Positions 40,474-50,184 of a stretch of 64,000 nucleotides of DNA are shown here, in pieces. The notes beneath the pieces are model-generated. The model was not told where the DNA came from. It saw nothing but the letters and a program-made list of their open reading frames with translations, and did not search any database. The first letter of the stretch is position 1. Each line of letters begins with the position of its first letter. The DNA is from Trypanosoma brucei gambiense DAL972 (lineage: Eukaryota; Euglenozoa; Kinetoplastea; Trypanosomatida; Trypanosomatidae), in contig NC_026739.1 of the NCBI RefSeq assembly GCF_000210295.1, positions 902,262 through 966,261 of the forward strand, given 5' to 3'. A program made the position numbers and the translations under genes.

Positions 40474-41666
40474 TATGAAATATCACCATTTTATGCAAAT
40501 TCAGAACAGGTATGTACTTGATTCTATATGTTTGATTCCCCTAACACAAATCCTGCAATAAGAAACAGAAGACTTTTTTTTTAAAAAAAAAAAGAGCTGA
40601 GGTTTGAAGGCACAAGCCCAAACATGCGGAGGAAACCAGTTGTAAATAGCATCACGAACTTCTTTAAGCAGCACCTTTTTAAAGATGTGCAGTATTGTGA
40701 CAACAATATTAATAGTAAGGGTGGCAAACAAAAAAAAAATTCGTGGTTAACTGTCAGTCCACCCCATGGGTAGTTCCCCAACCCAAACACACATCATCAC
40801 ACACATAAATGGTGCAGATGTGACAGAAACGGCCATCGGAACTTCCCGCGAGGGGAATAAATGGAAACCAATCAAAAAAAATGGTTAACACAACAACACA
40901 CATACAATTTAACTTGATACCGTACACTTCATAATGGACCTCATCCCGCCAGATACCGCACAGAAGCTAAATAAACCATGGTGGACGCAAGAAAGGCACA
41001 AATGTCACCGATATCTCTTTTTTCTCCTCCCTCAACCCAAAAGCCCCAAATATTTAAATCCTTCTCTTTTTTTAAGTTACCTTCCACCGACCACAAGATG
41101 CATGAAGGAGAACAACATGAAAGGGGAGAGGGAAGAGGAAACAAAAAGGTTCGACAGCTGTAATAATATGCGTATGTTTTGCGTTGCAGTTCAGTGGCGC
41201 GCGCCAATCGCTCATCCAAATTAATAGGATAAAAGGGAACTAGTCGCCGCAACTCGAAAAAAAAAATGAGCGATAACTATAGGCTCAGTGGAGGTCAGAC
41301 AATAACAATATCAACACATGCATCTACACGCGGGGTGTTGGCGTACAAACCGTTAGGTATACCACCCATTGAATGGCTAATATATGTTCTTAAATGCACA
41401 AAGGAGTGTGTGAACATGTATATATATATATATACCTTTTCACAATGCAAACAAATACATATGAACACACTTCTTTAACCCACAGAAGCGTAGCATCATC
41501 TCCACTTTTCACCTTTGCCCCTAAACAACATATTTAAATTTGTTTTTTTTCTAAAAAAGGGGGGGTATTTCGTTAAAGAAATATACCCTTCCTTCCCCCA
41601 ATACTTCGCTTGTTTACTATTTCAGTGCCACAAACACTTTGACGCAGCCCAGAATCACGAATAGAG

Positions 41667-41753
41667 TATGAGTTGTTTCTCCATTTCCCTTTTCCATATG
41701 CTTCCATTTGCAGGAGTAAAGAGAGAAAAAGAGAAATTGAGAAACAACTCATA
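41667..41753 (-). repeat. 28-base-pair hairpin in the SGT downstream region
   Basis: TATGAGTTGTTTCTC at 41667-41681 is the exact reverse complement of 41739-41753. Pairing continues inward on the minus-strand RNA after one A/G mismatch (41738 with 41682), then 41725-41737 with 41683-41695 including two G-U pairs. The total is 28 pairs over 29 positions, with a 29-base loop. It is 290 bases beyond the SGT stop, on the transcribed strand. Confidence 0.75.
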
Positions 41754-42041
41754 TGTTAGGTCACAATTGGATAATAGCATCTTCCAATATGTCTTCACGT
41801 CGTCTCCCATTCACAAACCTTTGCACTCGTCAAAAAGGAATTAAAAAAAGAGAGTAAAAAACAGCAACCCACTACTGGCAAACCACTAAAATTCACGTTC
41901 ACCATCCACAACCGTTGCCTTATTCGCGCTCGCACAACAAACCACACCTTTTCATCCACCATTATCCCTATTTTACAGGCATGCGCAGCAAAATGTGCGC
42001 GCAAGTTGGAAAAAAAAGGAGGGGTTGATGACACAAATTGT

Positions 42042-43292
42042 TTAGGAGGAAGCACCACCGTTGGCCCCACCTCCGCCATTATTCAGTAGAACATTTTGGA
42101 ACTTAAGCATGAGATTCATCACTTCTGGGTCATTCATATGTTGTTGAAACGCAGAGGGGCCATTGCGTTGCACATCTTCCATGATGGCACGTAACCTTGG
42201 ATTGCGTCCCGCCTCTTCTTCTTTAAATCGCTCCAATGCCTCGCGGTCGATATCTCCAAACAAACGTGTGAAATCCACATCACCTCCTGCTGAAAGCATT
42301 CCCATACCTGAACCCATCAACCGGGCCACCTCCTCCGGATTATCGGATAAACCGCCAATACGTGAGGCCATTTGTACCACTGCCTGGTTGAACTGTGGGT
42401 TCGACATTAGGCGCGTGGCGGTCTCAACAAATTGCGGGTTCTTCATCACTTCCGCAACCTGAGAGAAATTGAACATTCCGTCTGCACCAAAAGGAGTTCC
42501 ACCCATTCCCGCAGTGGCAGAGTTGCTCTGCTTTGCCTTTTCCTCCACCTGCTTCAGGTCCTCCCTGTAACGTTCATTGGTGGGATCCAACTCACATGCC
42601 TTGCTGAAGGCGTCAACAGCACGCTGATAATTCTCTTGGTAGAAGAGGGTTGTTCCGAGTCGTGAGTATGCTTTGGCATATGTAGGACAAATTGAAATGG
42701 ATCGCTCACAGTCAATAATCGCACTGCGGTAGTCCTTTAAGTGAGTGTGAGCAGCTGCTCGATTGGCGAAAAAGACGTGGTTTTCGGGTTCCATCTCAAT
42801 TGCTTTGGTGTAATACGCCACGGCTTGCTTATAGTTGGCGAGCCCCATGAGTTCATTCCCCTTGTTTTTGATCTCTTCAGCTGTCATTCCCTCATATGGG
42901 TTGTTACGCTTTTCAAACTTTTCCCTCGCTTTCTCCAGACGAGAATTATACTCCTCTGACCCCTCTTCAGCACCTGCAAAGTAACCTTTCTTACGGAGTA
43001 AATCGAGAAAGGCGTTAAATTTATCATCCTGCTGAATGCTGACGCTTTTCTTCATTTCGTTTAGTGCCTGTTGAAAGGCTGGGAGAAGCGCAACGCCCGT
43101 GTCGTGGCAACCGCCTACACCTGCAGGATCCACACCATATTCCTCACCTAGCAACTGCACAATGGCGGTCACACGGTCAGGTGTGGAAGTTTCAGTGGAC
43201 CGTATCATTTGAATGAAGGAAAATATAAGCTTCTTATAATCTTCCGTAACAGCCTGGGGGACCGGTACAGAACCTTCAGCTGCTCCACTCAT
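42042..43292 (-). CDS. SGT: Small glutamine-rich TPR co-chaperone (SGT)
   Basis: 416 residues from ATG 43292. Order of parts: an N-terminal dimerisation helix block (about 18-60, YKKLIFSFIQMIRS), an inserted helical stretch (about 70-130), three TPRs at 140-245 (KGNELMGLANYKQAVAYYTK, NRAAAHTHLKDYRSAIIDCE, RLGTTLFYQENYQRAVDAFS), then a C-terminal region with NPQFVETATRLMSNPQFNQA (STI1-like Asn-Pro repeats) and a Gly/Asn-rich end. SGT binds the C-terminal EEVD of Hsp70/Hsp90 through its TPR clamp and hands tail-anchored proteins to the GET pathway. It is about 100 residues longer than human SGTA, mainly from the insertion before the TPRs and the C-terminus. Confidence 0.95.
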   Translation of the reverse strand: MSGAAEGSVPVPQAVTEDYKKLIFSFIQMIRSTETSTPDRVTAIVQLLGEEYGVDPAGVGGCHDTGVALLPAFQQALNEMKKSVSIQQDDKFNAFLDLLRKKGYFAGAEEGSEEYNSRLEKAREKFEKRNNPYEGMTAEEIKNKGNELMGLANYKQAVAYYTKAIEMEPENHVFFANRAAAHTHLKDYRSAIIDCERSISICPTYAKAYSRLGTTLFYQENYQRAVDAFSKACELDPTNERYREDLKQVEEKAKQSNSATAGMGGTPFGADGMFNFSQVAEVMKNPQFVETATRLMSNPQFNQAVVQMASRIGGLSDNPEEVARLMGSGMGMLSAGGDVDFTRLFGDIDREALERFKEEEAGRNPRLRAIMEDVQRNGPSAFQQHMNDPEVMNLMLKFQNVLLNNGGGGANGGASS

Positions 43293-43841
43293 TGGTTTAT
43301 TTGCGTTGATAGAGTTTTAGTTACTTGTGCGGGAAAATACCTAAAATATATAAGTACGTAAATATATTTTATGTGTGATAAGGTATGCTCAAAAATAATG
43401 GCGCACCTTCTTTACTATTGCTTTCACTAGCGCACGAAAATCCGCCGTTGAGCAAACGAGTTTAAAATAATAATAATAATAGTTAAAAAAAGTAGGGGAA
43501 ACACATGTATAAGATATCAAACATATCCCTTCATACATTCTGTTCAATACCGTCAGCTTGCAGTGTATGAAAACCATCCACCCGTTACACCCGCATGCAA
43601 ACAAACACGGACCTCTAAACAAAATGACCAATAAGTTGACAACAAGTGAAAACGAGGAGAAAATAAAAGAAAAAAAAGTGTGGCTGCATTTGTCACTCAA
43701 CATTGACACATTCCGCTGCACACTCCTGATGAAAGACGACGGGAGGGTTGTTTTTGTTTTTTTGTTTTTCCTCCTCTCACCTTCTCAGTGATTGAGCGAC
43801 AACTGAAGTGGCAGCCCCCTTCCCCGGCCTAAACGGACCGT
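43293..43841. other. Spacer: TMA7 trailer and SGT leader
   Basis: (TAA)n near 43466-43480. Frames in it have no family resemblance. No gene. Confidence 0.6.
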
Positions 43842-44000
43842 TTATTTCTTTCCGCCCTTCATTTTCGCAATGGCCTCCTTTTCAGCCTTCTGCTGTTCGC
43901 GCATTTTATTACGAAACGCGACGTCGTCATCGTCCAACTCCTGCCGATCCTTCTTAGGTGCTTTAAGAGGTTTCTGTTTACCACCTTGACGTGTGGACAT
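43842..44000 (-). CDS. TMA7: Translation machinery-associated protein 7 (TMA7)
   Basis: 52 residues from ATG 44000 to TAA at 43842-43844: it begins MSTRQGGKQKPLKAPKKD, continues RQELDDDDVAFRNKMREQQK, and ends AEKEAIAKMKGGKK. The G-G-K-x-K-P-L-K-x-P-K-K start, the acidic D-D-x-x-F turn and the lysine-rich helix are diagnostic of the TMA7/CCDC72 family, about 64 residues in human. It associates with ribosomes and affects translation efficiency in yeast. It is short enough to be missed by length-filtered gene calls. A strong pyrimidine tract (44097-44130 on the minus strand) and AG at 44094-44095 give a 93-base leader. SGT lies downstream, 550 bases away. Confidence 0.92.
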   Translation of the reverse strand: MSTRQGGKQKPLKAPKKDRQELDDDDVAFRNKMREQQKAEKEAIAKMKGGKK

Positions 44001-44093
44001 GGCGAGTGGAGTTGTTGGTTACGGCTGGTGTCGTTTGTTTTATTGCTGGTATAAGATGTTCTGCTTGGAACTTTGAGGCTTCGGAGAAACGCA

Positions 44094-44130
44094 CTGGAAA
44101 AGATCAGGAGAAGAAAAAAAGAGAAGAATA
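44094..44130 (-). promoter_or_regulatory. Candidate spliced-leader acceptor for TMA7
   Basis: On the minus strand TTCTTCTCTTTTTTTCTTCT continues with pyrimidines to an AG at 44095-44094, the first AG after the tract. Classic trypanosome acceptor geometry. Confidence 0.6.
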
Positions 44131-44195
44131 AAATATTATTATATATATATATTATTATTTGCTTTTATTAATGATCTCTCCCGCATACACACATA

Positions 44196-44198
<3 letters not shown>

Positions 44199-44234
<36 letters not shown>
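44199..44234. repeat. (AT)18 microsatellite
   Basis: Uninterrupted alternating AT over 36 bases, the longest in the window. Confidence 0.9.
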
Positions 44235-44237
<3 letters not shown>

Positions 44238-44642
44238 TACGAATACGAACATGAACACGAATATTTCCACTTCCACACGCAGGCAGAAAAAAAAACATGG
44301 AGAGAAAGAAGATAGCAAATGTAATAGCTTCTGAGAAGCACATATTCCGGAACCACGCAGTAGCACGCAGCAGTGCGATATTTAAAAAAAAATAATAATA
44401 ATAATGAAACTGCTGCAAGCTCGGACATTTTCACCTCCTACCACCATGGTCTTCACACACAAACACAAATACTCATGCATGTATGGACGAGTTAATATAA
44501 GAGAATAAGAATTTTCTATTCTCTCAAAAATGTTCGCCCAACCGTCGTATCATATATATAAATAAATATATATATATTATATTCAGGTGAGTCGAAAAAA
44601 AAAAAATGACGCAACGTTCCGGTGCCAAGTCCCGTCAAGCAA

Positions 44643-44963
44643 TTACAAACTTCCCTTCAAATGGCAAGCGCCGTCAGCTTCGTGAATCTCCAATTTGTAC
44701 TCCTGCACAGGGCTCAACACACCTGTGAATGGCGTCTCAAGGAAGGAACCATCAGCCTCCACGCGTCGGATGTGTGCCGTCATCGAAAAGGTGGTTGCTT
44801 GTACAATTTTTTGCTCCAGTTTAGCAGTTTCTCCAGGTTTTATTGTAAGGTTCACCTCCTCATCAGCCGCATCAGGAACGGCATAAAAGGCTTTAACCTT
44901 TACCTCTTTCGAAGTCAGATTCTTCACGAGTGCGGAGTACACATGCGGAGGGGCGCGCACCAT
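44643..44963 (-). CDS. Small beta-rich hypothetical protein
   Basis: 106 residues from ATG 44963 (MVRAPPHVYSALVKNLTSKE). Alternating hydrophobic residues suggest a beta-sandwich: VKVKAFYAVPD, EVNLTIKPGETAKLEQKIV, FSMTAHIRRVE, FTGVLSPVQEYKLEIHEADG. The G-E-T-x-x-L/L-E-Q pattern recalls small immunoglobulin-like or MSP-like domains, but no family can be named. There is no signal peptide, so it is probably cytosolic. The frame is compact and has high coding character compared with its A/T-rich flanks. Confidence 0.7.
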   Translation of the reverse strand: MVRAPPHVYSALVKNLTSKEVKVKAFYAVPDAADEEVNLTIKPGETAKLEQKIVQATTFSMTAHIRRVEADGSFLETPFTGVLSPVQEYKLEIHEADGACHLKGSL

Positions 44964-45686
44964 TTCGTTTGTGTTGTTGTATTTTCAGAAAATAACAAAG
45001 GAAAAAAAACAATAATAATGATAATAATAATAATAATAATGGCACTGTGAAGGTAATGAAACTGAAAACTTCACCTCCCTGTTATTTTCGCTGGTTACCA
45101 AATATTTTCCTATCTTTTTCTTTATAATAATTTTTTTTAATGAGAAAAATAAAGAAAAGTGTAAACCAATAAAACATAAACGGGGAAAGTTAGGAGATGA
45201 TGAATCCACCGAAGGCTAACATTTTAATGTAAACATTAATATATATATATATATATATATACTCAAAACGGAACATGTAAACACGAAATGGTTCTTGCAA
45301 AAAAAAAAATGAACTCCCTCCTGCCCAACATCGGTAGTCAGTCAAGAGAAGAAATGAATTCGCTAGCAGAAAATAAATGATCTGCATGACTACCTGTAAA
45401 AATACAAAAAAAAAACGAACGAGTCCCCTCGCATATATCATTTAACCACTGCTTACACCGTGTTCAGATGAGGCGCCGTGTTGAACTTTTAAAAAAAAAA
45501 AAGAAAATTGGAACGGATACAGAAGAGAGGCCTCCATAGCGTGACCAACAACAAGTAATTTGACGTGTGCAACACAACACGAGATCACACATGATCAAAT
45601 TCTTTCATCATTAACGTCGGCATAGTCAGGCCTGGCGATACTCTTCAGAGGTGTTTTACTGACTGATCAACAACACATGTCGCACA
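44964..45686. other. Spacer, nothing recognised
   Basis: (TAA)n at about 45014-45040 and (AT)11 at 45239-45260. No gene. Confidence 0.6.
45239..45260. repeat. (AT)11 microsatellite
   Basis: Uninterrupted alternating AT. Confidence 0.9.
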
Positions 45687-46478
45687 TTAAACGACTTGTC
45701 CAATAGCCATAAGATAATACCGCTCCGCTAAAGGCCAGTTACATGCCTTAAAATAGTTTTCAACGTATTGTTTCAACCCTGAAGTCCCGTAGTCTAAAAT
45801 GTAGGCACTCTCATGAACATTCAGTGCAAGAAGGGGAATAAGATCGCTAGCGATTGGACATGAACCGTGAGGAAACTCCACCACATCAAAATGCATCCCG
45901 GACCATACCAAATACACCCAACCACACCGTTCTTGGTGAGAAGCCGCTGTTACCCATACAATTCGGCGGACTTCATCCATTGCATCGGCGGAACCATTAG
46001 TTCCGTACTGCAGCTGTAGTGCCTCACGTAACCGCGGTGGAGGTGCAGTACCCCATGGGCGCAGAGACTTGTAGAAGAAGCAGTAATTAAAGTGTTCCGA
46101 CGCCGCAGTGTGGGCTACGGCTTGTGTAGCGTCAAAAGAAGTTTTCCGTATCACAGTTTCGAGATTGTGTCCCTCAAGTGGTGTGCCTAATGTGTGACGG
46201 TTGAGTGTTTCCACAACATCGCGATGAAAGAGGGAGTATTGCATGTCGAACTGATCCTTGGAGAAAAGAGCAGGAATACCGCTCGAAACAGGGTAGTTTA
46301 ATCGTGGTTGACTGAAAAATCCGGTTTCCTCTTTTGTTTTGTCAGCCCGGGCCGCAGCAGCCTCCGTCTCGCGAAAAACTGCGGTTGCGATATTGGAAGG
46401 CATAAAAGTCTCTCCCATCTGAACAGACGCGCCCTTTGGGACGTATGCATGATAACTAAGGCGCCGGCACAAACGCAT
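45687..46478 (-). CDS. Fe/Mn-superoxide-dismutase-fold protein without metal ligands (mS42/mS43-like)
   Basis: 263 residues from ATG 46478. The basic N-terminus (MRLCRRLSYHAYVPKG) suggests mitochondrial import. Residues about 66-255 follow the Fe/Mn SOD fold: FSKDQFDMQYSLFHRDVVET, HFNYCFFYKSLRPWG, CGWVYLVWSG, IPLLALNVHESAYILDYGTS and YVENYFKACNWPLAERY. All four metal ligands appear replaced: the first His by Gln80, the second (N-H-T-F-Y) by Tyr132, the Asp by Asn220 and the last His (D-x-W-E-H-A-Y) by Ser224. Catalysis is therefore not expected. Mitochondrial small-subunit proteins mS42 and mS43 have this dead SOD fold, so a mitoribosomal role is the best reading; which of the two it is cannot be decided. 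bL28m lies next to it. Confidence 0.82.
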   Translation of the reverse strand: MRLCRRLSYHAYVPKGASVQMGETFMPSNIATAVFRETEAAAARADKTKEETGFFSQPRLNYPVSSGIPALFSKDQFDMQYSLFHRDVVETLNRHTLGTPLEGHNLETVIRKTSFDATQAVAHTAASEHFNYCFFYKSLRPWGTAPPPRLREALQLQYGTNGSADAMDEVRRIVWVTAASHQERCGWVYLVWSGMHFDVVEFPHGSCPIASDLIPLLALNVHESAYILDYGTSGLKQYVENYFKACNWPLAERYYLMAIGQVV

Positions 46479-46892
46479 AAGGTAGACCTACAATTCAAGT
46501 GCTTTCTGCAGAGACTAATATACGCTTTGCCGCTTATTGACGCTATGCCGTACAAAACGAGACAATTAAAGTGAAAAGAAAAGACACATGATATGTAGAG
46601 AAAAACAAGGAGGGAGTACAAAAAAAAAAAGAGGTTAAGTACATGACAACAATAGGGGGTAGACCACAACACACACATATATATATATATCGCAATAATG
46701 ATCGCGCGTCGAATATGTCACAACGATAAGATTGCATACTCCTCTCCCGTTTGACCTCATGCAACTCTCCCCGTCTCATCACTGTCTCGGGTGATTGACC
46801 GCGGAAGTGAACATTTAATAAAACAAAAACTAGCACAGGAGGGCCTTTCAGAATTGCCTGACACGCTGGACCGGTACAAAAAAATCGTGCAA
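46479..46892. other. Spacer, nothing recognised
   Basis: A-run near 46620-46630 and short (TA)n at about 46677-46690. No gene. Confidence 0.6.
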
Positions 46893-47618
46893 TCAATTAG
46901 TCGAGACCTCCACATGAGAAGGTTGTGGTACCGCTGAAGCCAACTGCTGTTTCTTCGCCACCGCAGCGCGCGCAATGTCACGCAATAGTTGCTCCTTGTC
47001 GATTCCGTACTTTTCTAAAACCTCTTCAACCTTTTTTCCGTCTTCCATGGGGAGAATTTCCTTTTCCATCGACTCCACAAGCATTTGAGCCTGCTTCTGC
47101 AGGACAAAATTTTTTTGTATTTCCTTCTGCCTCACTAAAATATGGCGACGGATTCGCTCTCCATACGTGGAGCGTAGTTCTGGGCCACTGCGCTTCAAAA
47201 TAAAGTTATCGAATCCACCATCCTTCTCAACTTCAAACATTGCCGCCTCCACCATTGGCACCTGTACCCAGTGGTCAAGCACATCACTATAGTGAATCCC
47301 CGTCTTCACATACGGGTATTTCAACTGCCGATAAACGTTTTGAACCTGTCGGGACGTACGCACCCGCTCACGAACACGTTCGTTGAGCCAAATAACATCC
47401 ATCTCTTGCGGTGGTTTCGGTAAAAAGGAACGCTGCGTAACACCACTCATACGGTAAAGAGAATAACGATTAACTTTGTTACACCACGCCGCCCATGGCG
47501 GGAGGCCCATCGAAACATAACGATTAACCAGCCCCCGAGGCGGCCCATGCGGTGCAACTGATGTTTCTGGATTTAGCGCGAATGTTGAAAAGAGTCGAAC
47601 ATCTGTGTTCCGTAACAT
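46893..47618 (-). CDS. bL28m: Mitochondrial large-subunit ribosomal protein bL28m
   Basis: 241 residues from ATG 47618. The presequence-like start MLRNTDVRLFSTFALNP is followed by RYSLYRMSGVTQRSFLPKPP, which corresponds to the bL28 beta strand with K/R-x-x-F-x-P. VPMVEAAMFEVEKDGGFDNF and ILKRSGPELRSTYGERIRRH match the mitochondrial bL28 signature (x-T-x-x-L-R-x-I-D-K-x-G-G-L-D-x-Y-L-L). The C-terminus is a long charged helix (IQKNFVLQKQAQMLVESMEK). It is a component of the 50S-type mitoribosomal subunit. A pyrimidine run and AG at 47657-47658 would give a 39-base leader. Protein length is typical of extended trypanosomatid mitoribosomal proteins. Confidence 0.82.
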   Translation of the reverse strand: MLRNTDVRLFSTFALNPETSVAPHGPPRGLVNRYVSMGLPPWAAWCNKVNRYSLYRMSGVTQRSFLPKPPQEMDVIWLNERVRERVRTSRQVQNVYRQLKYPYVKTGIHYSDVLDHWVQVPMVEAAMFEVEKDGGFDNFILKRSGPELRSTYGERIRRHILVRQKEIQKNFVLQKQAQMLVESMEKEILPMEDGKKVEEVLEKYGIDKEQLLRDIARAAVAKKQQLASAVPQPSHVEVSTN

Positions 47619-48498
47619 TCCCTACTCTTCCACCCACGCGAGGGGTTAGAAAATCACTCAAAACAAAAAAAAAAATAGGTCCAGCAAAAGTAAATAAAGA
47701 AGAGACTAAAATAAATAAAAAAAAAAAGAAGAGTGATACTTAAGTGAGGAACAAAAAAAAAGGGAGAAAATATATTACGACATGGATGATTTGAGACTAC
47801 CACATGGGAAATATGGCTTAAAGTGTCGGACACACGATACAAACACGTGTTACTTTGACTTGTTGACATCATGGTCTCATATGAAAAATATGTCGTGTCA
47901 TCTGTACGAAAATAATAGTCACAATATTAAAGATAAAATACATATTTCCATTTCTTCACTCATTTATATCATTAGGCGACGCAGTCGAGAGTTTCGTTGA
48001 TCTCCCTGCGATTGAAACAAAACCAAGAGAAAAGGCATAAATAATATCATCAACAAAAAGAAAAAAAGGGGGAAAAATGCAAAATAATTAGAGGCTGCAA
48101 AAAAAAAAAAACTTCGCGGGCTGCCAAGAAAGCGTAATGGCAACGTCAGCCACAAATAAGAAAGAAAAAAGAAGAAGCGATACAAAAATTAAAAAATTAA
48201 AAATCGATATGTGACGCGAGTATACACAACGGGTCCCCCATTGTAGCAGCACCCCAATCCCTGAGTAACAAACATTATAGTTAGTTACTGGGATATTTGT
48301 GAAATGAAGTATGGTGGTAACTTACCTCAACGCACCAAATAAAGTAAAATTGGACGACGAATGGCAAACAATAAAACGAAAGCGTACGTGGGGAGGAAAG
48401 ACAAGCATGCGTGTATTTCAAAATTTTAATAATAGCAATGACAGAAAAAATATTTGAAAAAAAAATAAATCATGTGCATTGTCTGAGATGTGAAAACA
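47619..48498. other. Spacer, nothing recognised
   Basis: A-rich (T-rich on the coding strand) at 47665-47760, giving good acceptor context for bL28m. No gene. Confidence 0.6.
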
Positions 48499-49320
48499 TT
48501 AGTGAGAAGCACCGGGTGGGGGTAGGCAAATGGGAAAGGACACATGAAATTGAACAGGAGTGTAAACATAAAGTTCTCCACTGCGCACCGAAAGCGGCAT
48601 CACATAAACTCCAGGAAGTTGTGTACCTGGTGGAGCAAATCCAATGCCTGTTTCATCTGTTTGTTCCTGTGCCGTTACTTTGTTGATTGGTTGAGTTACC
48701 CTCCGCCGCTCTGTTGGAAGAGAGAAATTGTTAGAAGGGGAGGCAAGCTCAGTGAACAATTCGCGACCAGCACCCGTCGGAACCGTGGAGGAGCTTTCAG
48801 TTGATTTCGGCTCGATGAAGTTGCGGTCAGTAATACACGTGTCTGGAGAAACACTCCACGTGTCACCACGGTAAGGTTCCTCGTGATGGAAGAGGCAACG
48901 TGAGCCAAACGCACAGAGGCCAGTTTTACAGAATTGTTTGCATAACTTCTTTTTCCCAAAAGTGTGAGGCTTCACAGTCGGCGAACGCATGCAGTTGCCC
49001 TCCGTGTGAATTACTTCTGCCGGGCTGGAGCCGACCCTCCCGGTGAGTGTTGATGTGACTGCGCGGGTCCGCACTTCGCCCTGTTTTTGCAAGGACGACA
49101 CAACGCAGCTCACATATTCCTCCAAATTCTCCATGTTGTGAATGGGTCGTGACATGTCCACTACTCGAGATACCTCCCATGGTGATACACTGAGATATGC
49201 TGCAAGCACTCGAATAGCCGTGTCTGTTGTGAAGTCACCGCTGTGAGTTGGAAATGAAGCACGAATGAACGACTGCAAGTCACTGAACTTGTCCAAACCG
49301 GACCCGGAAGGGAACCCCAT
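48499..49320 (-). CDS. CCCH zinc-finger protein (ZC3H family)
   Basis: 273 residues from ATG 49320 (MGFPSGSGLDKF); 27 upstream codons lack an ATG. One CCCH finger of type C-x8-C-x5-C-x3-H is formed by Cys127, Cys136, Cys142 and His146 (CKQFCKTGLCAFGSRCLFHH), preceded by a basic GKKK. Residues 10-80 form a helical block (LQSFIRASFPTHSGDFTTDT) that may be a dimerisation domain. The C-terminus is Ser/Thr/Pro-rich. In trypanosomes single CCCH proteins usually bind 3' UTRs and control mRNA stability or translation; that role is inferred. The number within the ZC3H series cannot be assigned from sequence alone. Confidence 0.85.
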   Translation of the reverse strand: MGFPSGSGLDKFSDLQSFIRASFPTHSGDFTTDTAIRVLAAYLSVSPWEVSRVVDMSRPIHNMENLEEYVSCVVSSLQKQGEVRTRAVTSTLTGRVGSSPAEVIHTEGNCMRSPTVKPHTFGKKKLCKQFCKTGLCAFGSRCLFHHEEPYRGDTWSVSPDTCITDRNFIEPKSTESSSTVPTGAGRELFTELASPSNNFSLPTERRRVTQPINKVTAQEQTDETGIGFAPPGTQLPGVYVMPLSVRSGELYVYTPVQFHVSFPICLPPPGASH

Positions 49321-50184
49321 AAAAATGCAAGTGACCGCTTGTCCAATAAATCCAAACCAGTACACAAACGAGTTGTGGAAAGCCTTCTCTCGGACAATCA
49401 AAATCCTTCTTTACTTCCGCTGCTTATCTTATTCTTCCTACTGCGATGGTAAACCGAATACACACACACACACGCACACGCCCCTTTCGTCTCAGGATTT
49501 AGGTGGACAAACGGAAAACAAGGAAGAATTCAAGTAAAATTTATGCAAAAAAAAAACCTAGCGAAGAGTATCACAGCTTTCAGACGAAAAGAATTCAGGC
49601 AAACAGTACCATTAATTCTTTTTACCACGGAACAGCATCAAACTCCGTATCATCGGAGAAGGGAGCGGACGCCCCTATAAGAATAAGGATTGAAAACTCA
49701 CAGAGAGGAGTTTGAAACCCCTTCCCCCTACACACACACACACAGTAACAAAGGGAAGAACAGCATGCGTTAACAAAAACACACACGCATGATAGAAAAC
49801 CTCAAATAGAGTAATAGGACGCGGCTGGGGTCTCTTTACCCTTCAACCATTACAGGAGAGCATTAGCGACAAACAAAAGAAAAAAACGCATTGACAAAGG
49901 AGGGCGGACAACTTTCCCCAAAGTGGCGCTCCTCACGTAAGAAAATGGGCCACTGCCTCAATAACTCGGTCACAAGCAAAGGTTTTTAACTAGGTGCCTA
50001 CTTGAATTTATGATGGAATACGGGCAACGCGACGAAGGAAGAAAAACAAGGTTATATTACATGGATATTACAAGCAACCCAAGTCCATACAAATGAGAAA
50101 CTGATTAGGCGAAAACAGCATACCGCGATATTTAAAGAGCCCCAACACTCACGGGACGGTTCATACAGTACAGGAACGATAAGG
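49321..50184. other. Spacer, nothing recognised
   Basis: (CA)n at 49461-49478 and about 49730-49743. Mixed sequence, no coding frame of note. Confidence 0.6.

Larger units (their letters stand above)
39458..42041. other. Long spacer containing the SGT trailer and a strong hairpin
   Basis: About 2.6 kb. Holds a perfect 8-bp inverted repeat at 40324-40344, a T9A11 stretch at 40574-40593, (TA)n at 41419-41434 and the 28-pair hairpin at 41667-41753. One Cys-rich 75-codon frame (40246-40473) is listed separately. Confidence 0.55.
44001..44642. other. Spacer: trailer of 106-aa gene and TMA7 leader
   Basis: (AT)18 at 44199-44234, (TAA)n near 44391-44404 and a TA-rich stretch near 44551-44580. No gene seen apart from the acceptor noted for TMA7. 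Confidence 0.6.

Noticed and set aside
40574..40593. T9A11 stretch that could fold on itself
   Set aside because: Homopolymer junction of a kind found several times in the spacers; no flanking stem.
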